Origin: SG8-30 sp963695085
GTDB lineage: Bacteria > Pseudomonadota > Gammaproteobacteria > Steroidobacterales > Steroidobacteraceae
Reading direction: 5' to 3'
Assembly: GCA_963695085.1 (NCBI GenBank)
Contig: CAVOFV010000008.1
Coordinates: forward strand, 665,432-729,431
Length of the DNA: 64,000 nucleotides
The notes beneath the pieces were generated by a model, which did not search any database, was not told the DNA's origin, and saw nothing but the letters and a program-made list of their open reading frames with translations. The translations under genes were made by a program, and so were the position numbers. This document shows, piece after piece, positions 43,285 to 52,399 of the stretch. Each line of letters opens with the position of its first letter. Position 1 is the stretch's first letter.

Positions 43285-44154
43285 ATGAAGTGGCAACGCG
43301 CGCGCCGCAGCAGCAACGTGGATGACCGACGGGGTCAGCGCATCAGTGCGGGGGGCATCGGCGGGCTGGGCCTCGGGGGCGTCGCCGTCGTGCTGGTGAT
43401 CAGCCTGCTGACCGGGACCAACCCCATGACGTTGCTCGGTTTCCTGAACCAGGTGGACGGCGGCCCGTCGGTCAGCCAGACCGGTCCGCCCAGTGCTCCG
43501 CCGGCTGACGACGAGGCCGCAGCCTTCGTCGCGAGCATCCTTGGCGAAACCGAGGACGTGTGGGGTGGCCTGATCAGTGCGGGCGGCGATACGTACCCGG
43601 CTCCCACCCTGGTGCTGTTCCAGGGCGCGGTGCATTCCGCCTGCGGCAGCGCGACCTCGGCGTCCGGGCCGTTCTACTGCCCCGGTGACCGGCAGGTTTA
43701 CATTGACCTGGGCTTCTTCCAGGAGATGCGCGCACGGCTCGGGGGCGGGGGCGACTTCGCGGAGGCCTATGTCATCGCCCACGAGGTCGGGCACCACATC
43801 CAGACGCTGACCGGCGTGTCCGAACGCGTCAATGACATCCGCCGCCGCGGCGGCAATGTCGAGGGCGCTGCAGGACCGCTGGTACGCCAGGAACTGCAGG
43901 CGGATTGCTACGCGGGTGTCTGGGCATTCGTCGCCCAGCAGCGCCATGAGTGGCTCGAGCCCGGTGACATCGAGGAAGCGCTGAACACGGCCACCGCGAT
44001 CGGCGACGACCGCCTGCAGCGGCAGTCGCGCGGCACGGTCATGCCGGACTCGTTCACGCACGGCTCGTCGGCGCAACGCGTGCGCTGGTTCAGGATCGGC
44101 TTCGAGACCGGCGACCCAGAGCGCTGCGACACGTTTGGCGCAGCGCAACTCTGA
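43285..44154 (+). CDS. ypfJ: neutral zinc metallopeptidase (YpfJ family)
   Basis: A 289-residue membrane-anchored protein with a short basic N-terminal arm (WQRARRSSNVDDRRGQ), a membrane helix of about 20 residues (GGIGGLGLGGVAVVLVISLL) and a periplasmic domain. It has the zinc-binding HEVGHHIQTLTG at about residue 167 with the third ligand in LQADCYAGVW. Catalytic activity of this family is presumed, not shown. It follows the M48 gene by 30 bp, so co-expression is plausible. Confidence 0.93.
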   Translation: MKWQRARRSSNVDDRRGQRISAGGIGGLGLGGVAVVLVISLLTGTNPMTLLGFLNQVDGGPSVSQTGPPSAPPADDEAAAFVASILGETEDVWGGLISAGGDTYPAPTLVLFQGAVHSACGSATSASGPFYCPGDRQVYIDLGFFQEMRARLGGGGDFAEAYVIAHEVGHHIQTLTGVSERVNDIRRRGGNVEGAAGPLVRQELQADCYAGVWAFVAQQRHEWLEPGDIEEALNTATAIGDDRLQRQSRGTVMPDSFTHGSSAQRVRWFRIGFETGDPERCDTFGAAQL

Positions 44155-44200
44155 CGCGCGAGGCGGCCGGGAAGGCTCCCGGCGAAACGGTGGGTGGATT

Positions 44201-45793
44201 TCAACGGCAGTCGTAAGACCCGGCGCGTGCGCCGTCACGCGCTCCATCCAGCACGGCTTTCGCCGGGAAGGCGCAGAGCGGGCGCGAGCTCGCTGGCCTG
44301 CTGCCCGAGGCGGGGCGCTCCGCCACGATTCGGTCGGGCACGACACCCTGCTCAACCCAGGCTTCGAGCGCCGCGAGTGGATCGAAGAGGTCGTGACCAG
44401 CTCCCTGCAATTCCCAGCAATGGCCCATGCCGGGGACCATGAACAGCCGGAAGAACTTGCCGACCCGGCCGCCGCCACCCATGCGCGCCAGCACTGCCTC
44501 GTAGTACTCGATGGTTGGTTGTGGCACGACCAGTGCGTCACTCCAGCCGTGATACATGAGCAGCTTGCCGCCGGCCGCCTCGAACCGCGACAGGTCGGGG
44601 TCGAGGGCGTCGATCAGCCGGCCAATGTACTCGAGCCGGGGCGGGTCCCGCTCAAAGTCGAAATCCTCCGCTGCGTAGGCTGGTCCCGGGTCCTGTTCGA
44701 AGCCGACGTAGCGCAGGTAGCCCAGCGCCAGCCCGGGCGCAAGCGCAGGGCGGTCCTCGGTACCAATCCACCAGACAGGCCAGAAACGCTCCGAGCCGCG
44801 CGGCAAACCCGGGAACAGCCGCTCGCCCGCTCGATTGCGGGGACCGTCATACCAGCGCCGGACCGTGTCGACTTCGTCTGCGCTCAGGCAATCGGCCCGG
44901 TCGGTCCCGGCCGGGCAGGTCATCACTGCAGGATCGAAGTCGCACCGTCGCGGATCGTCGATCTGCCCGTCGTCGAGTCCATCGAGCGCATCGCACGCCG
45001 CCATGACCGCGCCGGCCAGCGCGGAGATCCTGTCCAGCCTGGGCATCGCCCGACCTTCCGCGCGAGCGGTTGCAGCGAGATTCCAGGCGCCGAAGATCGC
45101 GGCTGCCCGGGACATGGCGAGCACCGGGCAGCCACTCACGATGCCGTCAAAGAGCTGTGGATGGCGCTGCGCAGCGATCGCGCCGAGACGTCCGCCATTG
45201 GAGCAACCCGAGAAGTACGAATATCGGGCTGGCACTCCGTAGAACAATCGAGTCAGTTCCTTGCCGGCCCGTGTCACCTCAACCAGTCCGCGTTCGGCAT
45301 AGTCGATCTCGGCCTGGCGATTGCCGTACGCCCAGGTGGCGTCGACGATCGACCGACCATAGTGGCCGCCATCCATCGTGATTGCCGCGTAGCCACGTTG
45401 CAGGGCGAGGTTGATGCCATTGGAATGGCCCTCACGATCCGCATCAACGGCGCCGCAGAAACCGCCGCAACCCGCAACGAGCAAGCGCCCACTCCAGTCG
45501 CGGTCTGGCAGGCGCAGTTCGAAGTGGATCGCTGGCAGCAGGTAGCCCCGAACCCGGCAGTACGCGGGCAGCAAATCGGTTGCCGGGACCGGTGTCGCCT
45601 GCAGCACATACATGTCCCGAACGTTGGCGTCGGCGAGCGCGCGGCAGTCTGCAACCGCTGCCGCCACAGGCAGCATGAGCAGGACTGTCACTGCCAACGC
45701 TCCCGGCCAGGCGCGGCGGGAGCGTGCGGCCATGCGGGCGAAGCACGCGGCGCCTCGTGCAGGACCGGCCCTGCGGAACTGCCGGCCCTGCAT
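44201..45793 (-). CDS. tannase/feruloyl esterase family protein
   Basis: Secreted serine esterase of 530 residues. The catalytic core shows the fungal-tannase/feruloyl-esterase pattern: nucleophile GCSNGGR, with a Cys next to the Ser that pairs with the Cys after the catalytic His in MGHCWE; the catalytic Asp is in the YHGWSDALVVPQ block. Substrates are gallate, ferulate or related aromatic esters. The start at 45793 (MQGRQFRRAG) or an internal one at 45733 (MAARSRRAWPGALAVTVLLM) is possible; the second gives a cleaner signal peptide. The gene follows a TonB receptor on the same strand (8-bp gap), suggesting coupled uptake and hydrolysis. Confidence 0.88.
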   Translation of the reverse strand: MQGRQFRRAGPARGAACFARMAARSRRAWPGALAVTVLLMLPVAAAVADCRALADANVRDMYVLQATPVPATDLLPAYCRVRGYLLPAIHFELRLPDRDWSGRLLVAGCGGFCGAVDADREGHSNGINLALQRGYAAITMDGGHYGRSIVDATWAYGNRQAEIDYAERGLVEVTRAGKELTRLFYGVPARYSYFSGCSNGGRLGAIAAQRHPQLFDGIVSGCPVLAMSRAAAIFGAWNLAATARAEGRAMPRLDRISALAGAVMAACDALDGLDDGQIDDPRRCDFDPAVMTCPAGTDRADCLSADEVDTVRRWYDGPRNRAGERLFPGLPRGSERFWPVWWIGTEDRPALAPGLALGYLRYVGFEQDPGPAYAAEDFDFERDPPRLEYIGRLIDALDPDLSRFEAAGGKLLMYHGWSDALVVPQPTIEYYEAVLARMGGGGRVGKFFRLFMVPGMGHCWELQGAGHDLFDPLAALEAWVEQGVVPDRIVAERPASGSRPASSRPLCAFPAKAVLDGARDGARAGSYDCR

Positions 45794-45801
45794 GATGTCG
45801 C

Positions 45802-47970
45802 CTACCTGGTGCGCCAGGTCACCTGCAGACCGTAGGTCCGCGGCGCCCCAAACAGCGAGAACCCGTTGCCCAGGAACGGGATGATGTGCGTCGGGTATTC
45901 CTCATCCGTGAGGTTCTTGCCCCAGGCTGCAATCTCGATGTTCGACGAGTCGATCATGTAGCTCAGGCGCGCATCAACCAGCCCATAGCTCTCGATGAAC
46001 GAGACCCGGTTGTTGGGGATCTCCGTGACGAAGTCGTCTGTCCACTGGTAGTCAGCGCGGGCCGACATGGAGCCACCCGGCATCCGCCAGCTGTAGTCCG
46101 CGTACACGCCATAACGGGTATCAGGCGCGCGCAGCAGCTTGTTGCCGTTGTTGGTTCCACCGTCCACGGCGGCGTCCAGCCAGGTGAACGTGGCCCCAAA
46201 CTGCATGCCGTCGAACGGCACTGCGGCGAATTCGAATTCGGCGCCGTCGATGATGGCATCCTCGGTGAACGTGATCAGCCTCAACTGCGGGTCGAGCCGG
46301 TACAGTTGCAGGTCTTGGTAGTCCATGCGGAATATCGCGATGTTGGCGCGCACGCGGCGGTCCAGCCACTCGGTCTTTGCTCCCACCTCGTAGGCCAATA
46401 CCTTTTCGGCCGGCGTTGGAACGCCCACGTTCTGCACGACGTTGTTCTGGCTTGGGAAGACCCCGGACTTGAACCCGCGGTTGGCACTCGCGTACAGCAA
46501 CTGACCGCCCGCCGTCTTGAATTCGAGGGCAAGCCGGCCGGTGACTGAATCCCAGTCGTGGTCAGCGGTAATGTCATAGACGCTGCCCGGGAACAACGGT
46601 ATGCCCGGTGTCGCATCGGTCGGGTCGTTGTTGATCGCGACCTGGTGGACCTCCTTGGAGTCCTTGGTGTAGCGCACTCCACCCGTGACGCTGAAGCCGT
46701 CGGTGACCGGCATAGTCATCTGCCCGAACAGCGCGTAGCTGCTCGCCTCCGCGTCCTGCCTGAAGGTCACATCGCCGCCTGCGACGGCCAGCGGAGTAAA
46801 TCTCGTGAAGAAACTCTCGACGCGGTCGACCGACTCGCCGAACAGGTAGGCACCGGCTACCCACTGCACCCTGGAGTCCGGCAGCGCAGCGAGACGCAGT
46901 TCGGCACTGCGCTGGTTGGCCACTTCGTCGGCTCGATTGAAGTTCACCAGCACCCAAGGCGGTGACGGCCTCAGGCCGCTGATATCCTCGTACCACTCGA
47001 CGTCCGTTTTTCGGTGTCCGAGCAGCAGCGTCCATGTTCCGTACGTGGAGTCATGCTCGGCACGCGCCATGAGCCCGTGGATCCGCCGCTTCTGGAAGGA
47101 CGCCGGATCGGCCGGCGACAACCTGATGCTGGTGCCTGCCGGATACAGCGCGCGGATCAGTCCCGATATGGCAAGGTTGCTGAAGACCGGGAACGGTACG
47201 CGCGCGTTGCCGGCCGTGTCGTCGTCCGAATAATCAAACCCCAACAGCACCCGCGTACTCTCGGCGTCCAGCAGGTACTGGGCCCTGATGCTCGTGTTGT
47301 TCTCGTCGTCCAGTTCCTGGCCGGTGAACATGTTGTTGGAATAACCGCCATGCTCGCGGTGACTCACGGTGAACCTTGCAGCGCCGGCCGTGCCCATCGG
47401 ACCATTGATGACGGCGCGCGCCACGCGCGAACTGTAGTTGCCGGCCCCAAACTGGGTCATCGCCGAGAAATCCCGGGTTGGCTTGGCAGTGATCACGTTG
47501 ACGGCGCCGCCTGACGTATTACGGCCGTACAGCGTACCCTGCGGGCCGCGCAACACTTCGATGCGCTCGAGATCGAAAAAGTCGAAAGATGCGCCGCTGA
47601 CACGACCCACGTAGATCTCGTCGAGGAACACACCGACGGTCGGGTCGCCGGCGGCCGAGTCCGAATTGGAGCCTACGCCCCGGATATACAACTGTGGCTC
47701 AGCGATGTTGAACTTGTTCATCGTGAAGCCGGGCGTGCGCGCCACGACTCCCTCGATGGTGTCGATGCCCGCGGTGGTCAGGAGCCGCTGGTCGATCACG
47801 GTCAGCGCCGCCGGGACGTCCTGTGCGCTTTCCACGCGCTTCTGCGCCGTCACGACGACTTCCCCGAGCGCTGGCAATCGGGCTTGCTGCGCGTGCAGGC
47901 ACTGTGGCGCAAGCGCGCCGACGAGACCGGTCGCAAGACCGATGTACACACCGAATCTGACGCTGCTCAT
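45802..47970 (-). CDS. TonB-dependent outer-membrane receptor 3
   Basis: A 722-residue outer-membrane receptor. A signal peptide (MSSVRFGVYIGLATGLVGAL...) ends near HAQQ, then LGEVVVTAQKRVESAQDVPA as TonB box, plug markers LYIRGVGSNSDSAAGDPTVG, VFLDEIYVGRV, LERIEVLRGPQGTLYGRNTS, GGAVNVIT, and a barrel ending LTDEEYPTHIIPFLG and TYGLQVTWRTR. It is encoded directly upstream of the tannase-like esterase. The start at 47970 gives a normal signal peptide; a frame open to 48081 would lengthen it unnaturally. Ligand unknown; an aromatic ester or its product is inferred from the neighbour. Confidence 0.92.
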   Translation of the reverse strand: MSSVRFGVYIGLATGLVGALAPQCLHAQQARLPALGEVVVTAQKRVESAQDVPAALTVIDQRLLTTAGIDTIEGVVARTPGFTMNKFNIAEPQLYIRGVGSNSDSAAGDPTVGVFLDEIYVGRVSGASFDFFDLERIEVLRGPQGTLYGRNTSGGAVNVITAKPTRDFSAMTQFGAGNYSSRVARAVINGPMGTAGAARFTVSHREHGGYSNNMFTGQELDDENNTSIRAQYLLDAESTRVLLGFDYSDDDTAGNARVPFPVFSNLAISGLIRALYPAGTSIRLSPADPASFQKRRIHGLMARAEHDSTYGTWTLLLGHRKTDVEWYEDISGLRPSPPWVLVNFNRADEVANQRSAELRLAALPDSRVQWVAGAYLFGESVDRVESFFTRFTPLAVAGGDVTFRQDAEASSYALFGQMTMPVTDGFSVTGGVRYTKDSKEVHQVAINNDPTDATPGIPLFPGSVYDITADHDWDSVTGRLALEFKTAGGQLLYASANRGFKSGVFPSQNNVVQNVGVPTPAEKVLAYEVGAKTEWLDRRVRANIAIFRMDYQDLQLYRLDPQLRLITFTEDAIIDGAEFEFAAVPFDGMQFGATFTWLDAAVDGGTNNGNKLLRAPDTRYGVYADYSWRMPGGSMSARADYQWTDDFVTEIPNNRVSFIESYGLVDARLSYMIDSSNIEIAAWGKNLTDEEYPTHIIPFLGNGFSLFGAPRTYGLQVTWRTR

Positions 47971-48256
47971 GTCGAAACCCCCCGGGATGTCGGCCGTGTC
48001 GTTGAATGGCACAACCGAACGTTGTTTTGTTGAAGCGACCCCCAGTATCCACGCGCCTTGGGCTCTTGCAGGCCCGGTCATTTGCTACCCGCGGCAAGCG
48101 GCCCCGCCCTTGCCAGCCAGTCACTTGCACAACGACACTTATAGCGCAGGCTCGGTGAGGACGCAACGAAAGGGGCAAACCGGCCGCCGTATTGCAGAAA
48201 GCCTCGTTTTAGACTGAGTATCAAGTGCATCTTCGGCGCGGCCCGCGGACGGCACT

Positions 48257-49198
48257 TCAGGCCTTGCTTGCCTGTCGGTAGCCGTCGAGGAGCCTTGCGA
48301 CGATCCTCGCCGCCGGTTCGCTGGCGTGAATGGTTCCAACCCCCTGGCCCGCGGACCAGATATCGCGCCAGGCCTTCAGCTGTCTTTGCGAATCGCGCCA
48401 GTCCACCGAGGACTTGCCGACAAGATTCCCGGGATCGAGCCCTGCCCGCTCAATGCTCTGCCTGAGGTAGTAAGCGTTCGCACCGGTCAATGCCGGCGTC
48501 AATACCAGGTCGTCCAGCGTCGCCTCGATGACCATTCCCCGGTATCCAGCGGCCGCGAGGCTCTCCTCGGCAACGATGAAGGGGGTGCCGACGTATGCCA
48601 GGTCGGCGCCGAGAATTTCCGCCGCGCGGATCGCCTCGCCGGATCCGATGCAGCCCGCGAGCACGATCACGCCGTCGAAGAACTCGCGCACCGCGGACAC
48701 GAAGGCGAACGGGGAGATCGAACCAGTATGTCCGCCGGCGCCGGCACACACGAGCACGAGACCGTCCACCCCGCTCGTTGCCGCCTTGCGTGCAAAGTCC
48801 AGCGTGCTGACGTCGGCAAACACCAGGCCGCCGTAGGCGTGTACGGAGTCCACCACCGCTGTCGGGCCGCCGAGCGCCGTGATGACGAGCGGGGGACGAT
48901 GCTGCGCCAGCAGTTCCATCTCTGCCGGAAGGCGGTCGTACGAACTGTGCGTGACCAGATTCAGGGCCCACGGTCCGGCCGGGTAGTCGCGTGAATCATG
49001 TGCCGCGATGCCGCGGCGAATGGCGGTCAGCCAGTCGTCCAGTTGCGCCACGGTTCGCGCATTCGGTGCCGGCAAGGCGGCCGCGATGCCTGCACGGCAA
49101 GCGGCGATCACGAGGTCCGGGCCGGAGACGAGGAACATCGGTGCTGCGATGACCGGCAATCGCAGTGCCTTCCGCAGTCCCGCGACGCTGTCCCTCAT
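48257..49198 (-). CDS. nitronate monooxygenase/2-nitropropane dioxygenase-like FMN enzyme
   Basis: FMN-binding TIM-barrel protein of 313 residues. Family marks are LPVIAAPMFLVSGPDLVIAA, the catalytic-type His in CAGAGGHTG, and the phosphate-binding LAGCIGSGEAIRAAEILGA with the following YVGTPF. The family oxidises alkyl nitronates, but many members work on enoyl/acyl substrates or as reductases. Near acyl-CoA genes, an enoyl-reductase-like role is also possible. Divergent from the SDR gene at 49322. Confidence 0.87.
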   Translation of the reverse strand: MRDSVAGLRKALRLPVIAAPMFLVSGPDLVIAACRAGIAAALPAPNARTVAQLDDWLTAIRRGIAAHDSRDYPAGPWALNLVTHSSYDRLPAEMELLAQHRPPLVITALGGPTAVVDSVHAYGGLVFADVSTLDFARKAATSGVDGLVLVCAGAGGHTGSISPFAFVSAVREFFDGVIVLAGCIGSGEAIRAAEILGADLAYVGTPFIVAEESLAAAGYRGMVIEATLDDLVLTPALTGANAYYLRQSIERAGLDPGNLVGKSSVDWRDSQRQLKAWRDIWSAGQGVGTIHASEPAARIVARLLDGYRQASKA

Positions 49199-49321
49199 CG
49201 GAGTTCCGCGACAGGCAGCGGGCCACGGCAAGACCCCGCGTCGCCGCTTGATCGTGTAACTTTCATAACACAATATATACGTTGCAACGCCGGAAAACCC
49301 AAGCCGGCGCGAGGTGGTCCG
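49199..49321. promoter_or_regulatory. divergent promoter region, NMO-like gene and SDR gene
   Basis: A 123-bp AT-rich spacer (TAACTTTCATAACACAATAT near 49258-49277) includes a GTTGCAAC palindrome just after it. It holds the promoters of both divergent genes. The palindrome is not the TTGCGTAACGCAA type found near 51081, so the same regulator is not implied. Confidence 0.5.
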
Positions 49322-50086
49322 ATGTTTGATCTCGAGGGCAGGGTCGCGGTGATCACCGGAGCGAGCCGCGGCATCGGCCGCGCGATCGCCGAGAGCATGG
49401 CCGTATCCGGTGCAAGGGTGGCGGTGTCCAGCCGCAAGCTCGATGCCTGTGAGCGTGTCGTCGAGTCGATCGGCAAGTCCGGCGGCGAGGCGATCGCTGT
49501 GCAGTGCAACATCTCTGACAAGGAACAGCTGTCGAACCTCGTCGAGCGAACGACCGCTGCGTGGGGACGGCTGGACATCCTGGTATGCAACGCCGCCGTC
49601 AACCCGTACTACGGGCCGATGGCGACGATTTCCGATGAGGCCTACGACAAGATCATGAACAGCAACGTGCGCAGCAATTTCTGGCTGTGCAACATGGCCG
49701 CGCCGCACATGGTGAAGCAGGGCGCGGGCTCGATCATCATCGTGTCCAGCATTGGCGGGGCACAGGGCAGTGCCAATCTCGGCGTTTACGGCGTGTCGAA
49801 GGCTGCAGATTCGGCGCTGGTCCGCAATCTTGCCGTCGAGTGGGGCCCGAAGGGCATCCGGGCCAACTGCATCGCTCCGGGGTTGATCCGCACCGATTTT
49901 TCCCGGGCTCTCTGGGAGAAACCGGAGCTGCTCGCCAGGGTCGAGCGCAATACACCGGTGCCGAGGATTGGCGAGCCGCAGGACATCGCTGGAGTGGCGG
50001 TATTCCTGGCGTCGCGCGCGGCCGCCTACCTCACCGGCCAGACGATCGTCGTGGACGGCGGGCTGACGATGAAGGAGCCTGCCTGA
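49322..50086 (+). CDS. SDR family oxidoreductase
   Basis: Classical short-chain dehydrogenase, 254 residues: the cofactor motif TGASRGIGRAIAE, NNAG-like CNAAVNP, catalytic Ser in VSSIGG and YxxxK (YGVSKAA), then a C-terminal YLTGQTIVVDGGLTM. Arg in SSRKLDACERV suggests NADP(H), which is an inference. The clade is that of 3-oxoacyl reductases and hydroxyacyl/4-oxoacid dehydrogenases. In the acyl-CoA cluster it could reduce a 4-oxoacyl-CoA or oxidise a hydroxyl, as LvaD does in levulinate breakdown. The GAGGTGG site supports the start. Confidence 0.93.
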   Translation: MFDLEGRVAVITGASRGIGRAIAESMAVSGARVAVSSRKLDACERVVESIGKSGGEAIAVQCNISDKEQLSNLVERTTAAWGRLDILVCNAAVNPYYGPMATISDEAYDKIMNSNVRSNFWLCNMAAPHMVKQGAGSIIIVSSIGGAQGSANLGVYGVSKAADSALVRNLAVEWGPKGIRANCIAPGLIRTDFSRALWEKPELLARVERNTPVPRIGEPQDIAGVAVFLASRAAAYLTGQTIVVDGGLTMKEPA

Positions 50087-50101
50087 CGCGGACGCTGTGC
50101 T

Positions 50102-51052
50102 TCAGCGCCCCGGGAAGTCGACCTCGTGATAATCGAGCGGGGCCTGGCACTGGTCGCATACCACGAGCGGATCCAGCCGCCGGCCGCAGGGCTTGTGGTA
50201 CAGGATCAGCGGAGCGCCACCGCTTCCGGCCAGCCAGCGGTCGCCCCACTTCATGAGGGTCAGGCAGATCGGGTACACGTCCATGCCTTTGGGCGTGAGC
50301 ACGTACTCATAGCGGACCGGATTGTTCTGGTATACGCGGCGCTGCAGCATGCCATGCGAGACGAGGAGCTTGAGACGGCCAGCCAGGATGTTGGTCGCCG
50401 CCTTGCTCCTCGCGCGCACGTCGCCAAAGCGCCGGGCTCCCAGGAAGAACGTCGCCAGGATTTGCTGCGTCCAGCGGTCGCCAAAGTAATCCATCGACTC
50501 CCCGACCAGCACGCGCAGCCGCAGGCCGTCGCGACGGAGCGACGTCGAACGGCGGCTGGCCTTGGGCGGTGGCATCCGCTCCAGGCCGGCGCCGGGGCCA
50601 TCCTCGTACCGCACCTCGCGCGCCTGCACCTGCTTCATGCAATGCGCGCATACCAGCACCGGCATCATCGTGGCACCGCAGGTCTCGTGCGTAAGGGTCA
50701 CCGGCTGCATCTTCCGCTGCTGCGACCACAGGCCGTCGAAGCGCCAGAACATCAATGCCGTGGGGTAGAACGCCGCACCCATCTCGGTCAGGCGATACTC
50801 CTTGCGCCGTCCCGTGCCCGAAGCTGGAACCTTGCGCAGGCAGCCGACTCGCACGAAACGACCGAGTCGCGCAGACAGGATGTTGCTGGCAATGCCGATG
50901 CCGGTCCGCCATTGTTCGAAGCGGCGCACGCCCTGGAAGGCGGCGGCCAGGATCAACAGCGACCAGCGGTCGCCCGCAACGGCGAGCGCACGGGAAACCG
51001 AACTCGTGGAAATCAGCCTCTTGCCGTGATCTGTGGAAGGCTGCTGGACCAT
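50102..51052 (-). CDS. transcriptional regulator with two HxlR domains
   Basis: A 316-residue protein containing two successive HxlR winged-helix units. The first (GDRWSLLILAAAFQGVRRFE) and the second (FGDRWTQQILATFFLGARRF) each have the helix ILSARLGRFV / ILAGRLKLLV and a YxLTxxG strand (EYRLTEMGAAFYP; EYVLTPKGMDVYP). Both end in a Cys cluster (CGATMMPVLVCAHC; CGRRLDPLVVCDQC) that looks like a metal site. The internal duplication implies binding to a palindrome as a monomer or to paired sites as a dimer. A start at 51091 is possible but would cover the palindrome at 51073; 51052 is preferred. Divergent from the ACAD gene. Confidence 0.85.
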   Translation of the reverse strand: MVQQPSTDHGKRLISTSSVSRALAVAGDRWSLLILAAAFQGVRRFEQWRTGIGIASNILSARLGRFVRVGCLRKVPASGTGRRKEYRLTEMGAAFYPTALMFWRFDGLWSQQRKMQPVTLTHETCGATMMPVLVCAHCMKQVQAREVRYEDGPGAGLERMPPPKASRRSTSLRRDGLRLRVLVGESMDYFGDRWTQQILATFFLGARRFGDVRARSKAATNILAGRLKLLVSHGMLQRRVYQNNPVRYEYVLTPKGMDVYPICLTLMKWGDRWLAGSGGAPLILYHKPCGRRLDPLVVCDQCQAPLDYHEVDFPGR

Positions 51053-51072
51053 GCGCGCGCATGGTAGCATAG

Positions 51073-51089
51073 GCTTGCGTAACGCAAGC
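51073..51089. promoter_or_regulatory. 17-bp palindromic operator candidate, site A
   Basis: GCTTGCGTAACGCAAGC, a perfect 7-bp inverted repeat around TAA, lies between the divergent HxlR-type regulator and acyl-CoA dehydrogenase genes. Its core TTGCGTAACGCAA recurs as TTGCGTTATGCAA near 59934. Confidence 0.65.
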
Positions 51090-51127
51090 ATAAGGCCTCG
51101 CGTGCAGGCATGAACGGAGTCGCGGGG

Positions 51128-52378
51128 ATGGATTTCGGTTACTCGAAGAAGACGGAAGAACTGCGTTCGCAAGTCGCGCGCTTTCTCGACGACTACGTCG
51201 TGCCGGCAATGCCCCGCTGGGACCGGGAAGTGGCGGCGGGCAGCCGGCATCCGCAGGTGATAGAAGAGCTGAAGCCGATTGCCCGCTCCGAGGGCCTTTG
51301 GAATCTGTTCCTGCCGGGCCTCAAGGACGACGAGCCCGGCACGCGCCTCAGCAATCTCGAATATGCGCCGCTCGCCGAGCTCATGGGGCGGGTCTTCTGG
51401 TCCTCGGAAGTGTTCAACTGCAGCGCGCCGGACACCGGCAACATGGAAATCCTGCACCTGTTCGCGACCCCGGAACAGCGGGCGCAATGGCTGGAACCGC
51501 TGCTCGAGGGCACGATCCGCTCGTGCTTCGCGATGACCGAGCCGGACGTTGCGTCCTCCGACGCCACCAACATCCAGACGTCCATCCGGCGCGATGGCGA
51601 CGTGTACGTCGTCAACGGCCGCAAGTGGTTCATCTCCGGCGCGGCGCACCCGAATTGCCGCCTGGCGATCGTACTGGGCGTGACCGACCCGGACGGCGAG
51701 ACGCACCGCCGTCACAGCATGGTGCTGGTGCCGATGGGCGCGCCAGGCGTGACGGTGGTGCGCGACGTGCCGGTGATGAACCACCACACTCCGGAAGGCC
51801 ACTGCGAAGTGCTGTTCCGGAATGTCCGCGTCCCGTTGTCAAACCTGGTGCACGAGGAAGGCGCTGGATTCGCGATCGCACAGGCGCGCCTTGGCCCGGG
51901 CCGCATCCACCACTGCATGCGTTCCATTGGCCAGGCCGAACTGGCGCTCGAACTCATGTGCGAGCGTGCGGCCGAGCGCAAGGCCTTCGGGCGCTACCTG
52001 CACCAGCATGGCACGGTCGCGGAGTGGATCGCGCGTTCGCGCATCGAGATCGACCAGGCGCGTCTGCTCGTGCTGCGCACGGCCTGGCTGATCGATCGCG
52101 AGGGCGTGCGCGGCGCGGCGCGTGAAGTGGCCATGATCAAGGCGCTGGTGCCGGGCGTGCAGACCGCAGTCTGCGACCGGGCGATGCAGGTGTTCGGCGC
52201 CATGGGACTGTCGAACGACACGCCGCTCGCCGCGATGTGGACCTGGGGCCGCGTGCTGCGCATCGCGGATGGTCCCGACGAGGTCCACCTGCGCACGGTG
52301 GCGAAACTGGAAATGAAGTCGGCGGCCCAAAGACGCGGCGCGACCGCGCCGTGGCTCTCGGTGCCCACCGCGGACTGA
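51128..52378 (+). CDS. acyl-CoA dehydrogenase family protein, ACAD10/11 type
   Basis: FAD flavoprotein of 416 residues with normal ACAD layout: MDFGYSKKTEELRSQVARFL, the flavin loop CFAMTEPDVASSDATNI, WFISGAAHPNCRLAI, and the C-terminal RVLRIADGPDEVHLRTVAK. At the catalytic-base position it has Asp (GLSNDTPL) instead of Glu, as in ACAD10/11. In human ACAD10/11 this domain is fused to an APH-type kinase, and here the kinase is a separate gene immediately downstream (52400, convergent). That pairing handles 4-hydroxyacyl-CoA substrates. The start at 51128 gives the family N terminus; a longer frame (51110) adds six residues. Confidence 0.92.
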   Translation: MDFGYSKKTEELRSQVARFLDDYVVPAMPRWDREVAAGSRHPQVIEELKPIARSEGLWNLFLPGLKDDEPGTRLSNLEYAPLAELMGRVFWSSEVFNCSAPDTGNMEILHLFATPEQRAQWLEPLLEGTIRSCFAMTEPDVASSDATNIQTSIRRDGDVYVVNGRKWFISGAAHPNCRLAIVLGVTDPDGETHRRHSMVLVPMGAPGVTVVRDVPVMNHHTPEGHCEVLFRNVRVPLSNLVHEEGAGFAIAQARLGPGRIHHCMRSIGQAELALELMCERAAERKAFGRYLHQHGTVAEWIARSRIEIDQARLLVLRTAWLIDREGVRGAAREVAMIKALVPGVQTAVCDRAMQVFGAMGLSNDTPLAAMWTWGRVLRIADGPDEVHLRTVAKLEMKSAAQRRGATAPWLSVPTAD

Positions 52379-52399
52379 GCGTCCGGCGGCGCCTCGCCG

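Noticed and set aside
49199..49708. Upstream extension of the NMO-like frame
   Set aside because: It overlaps the SDR gene on the other strand and carries no family sequence; the start at 49198 gives the expected N terminus.
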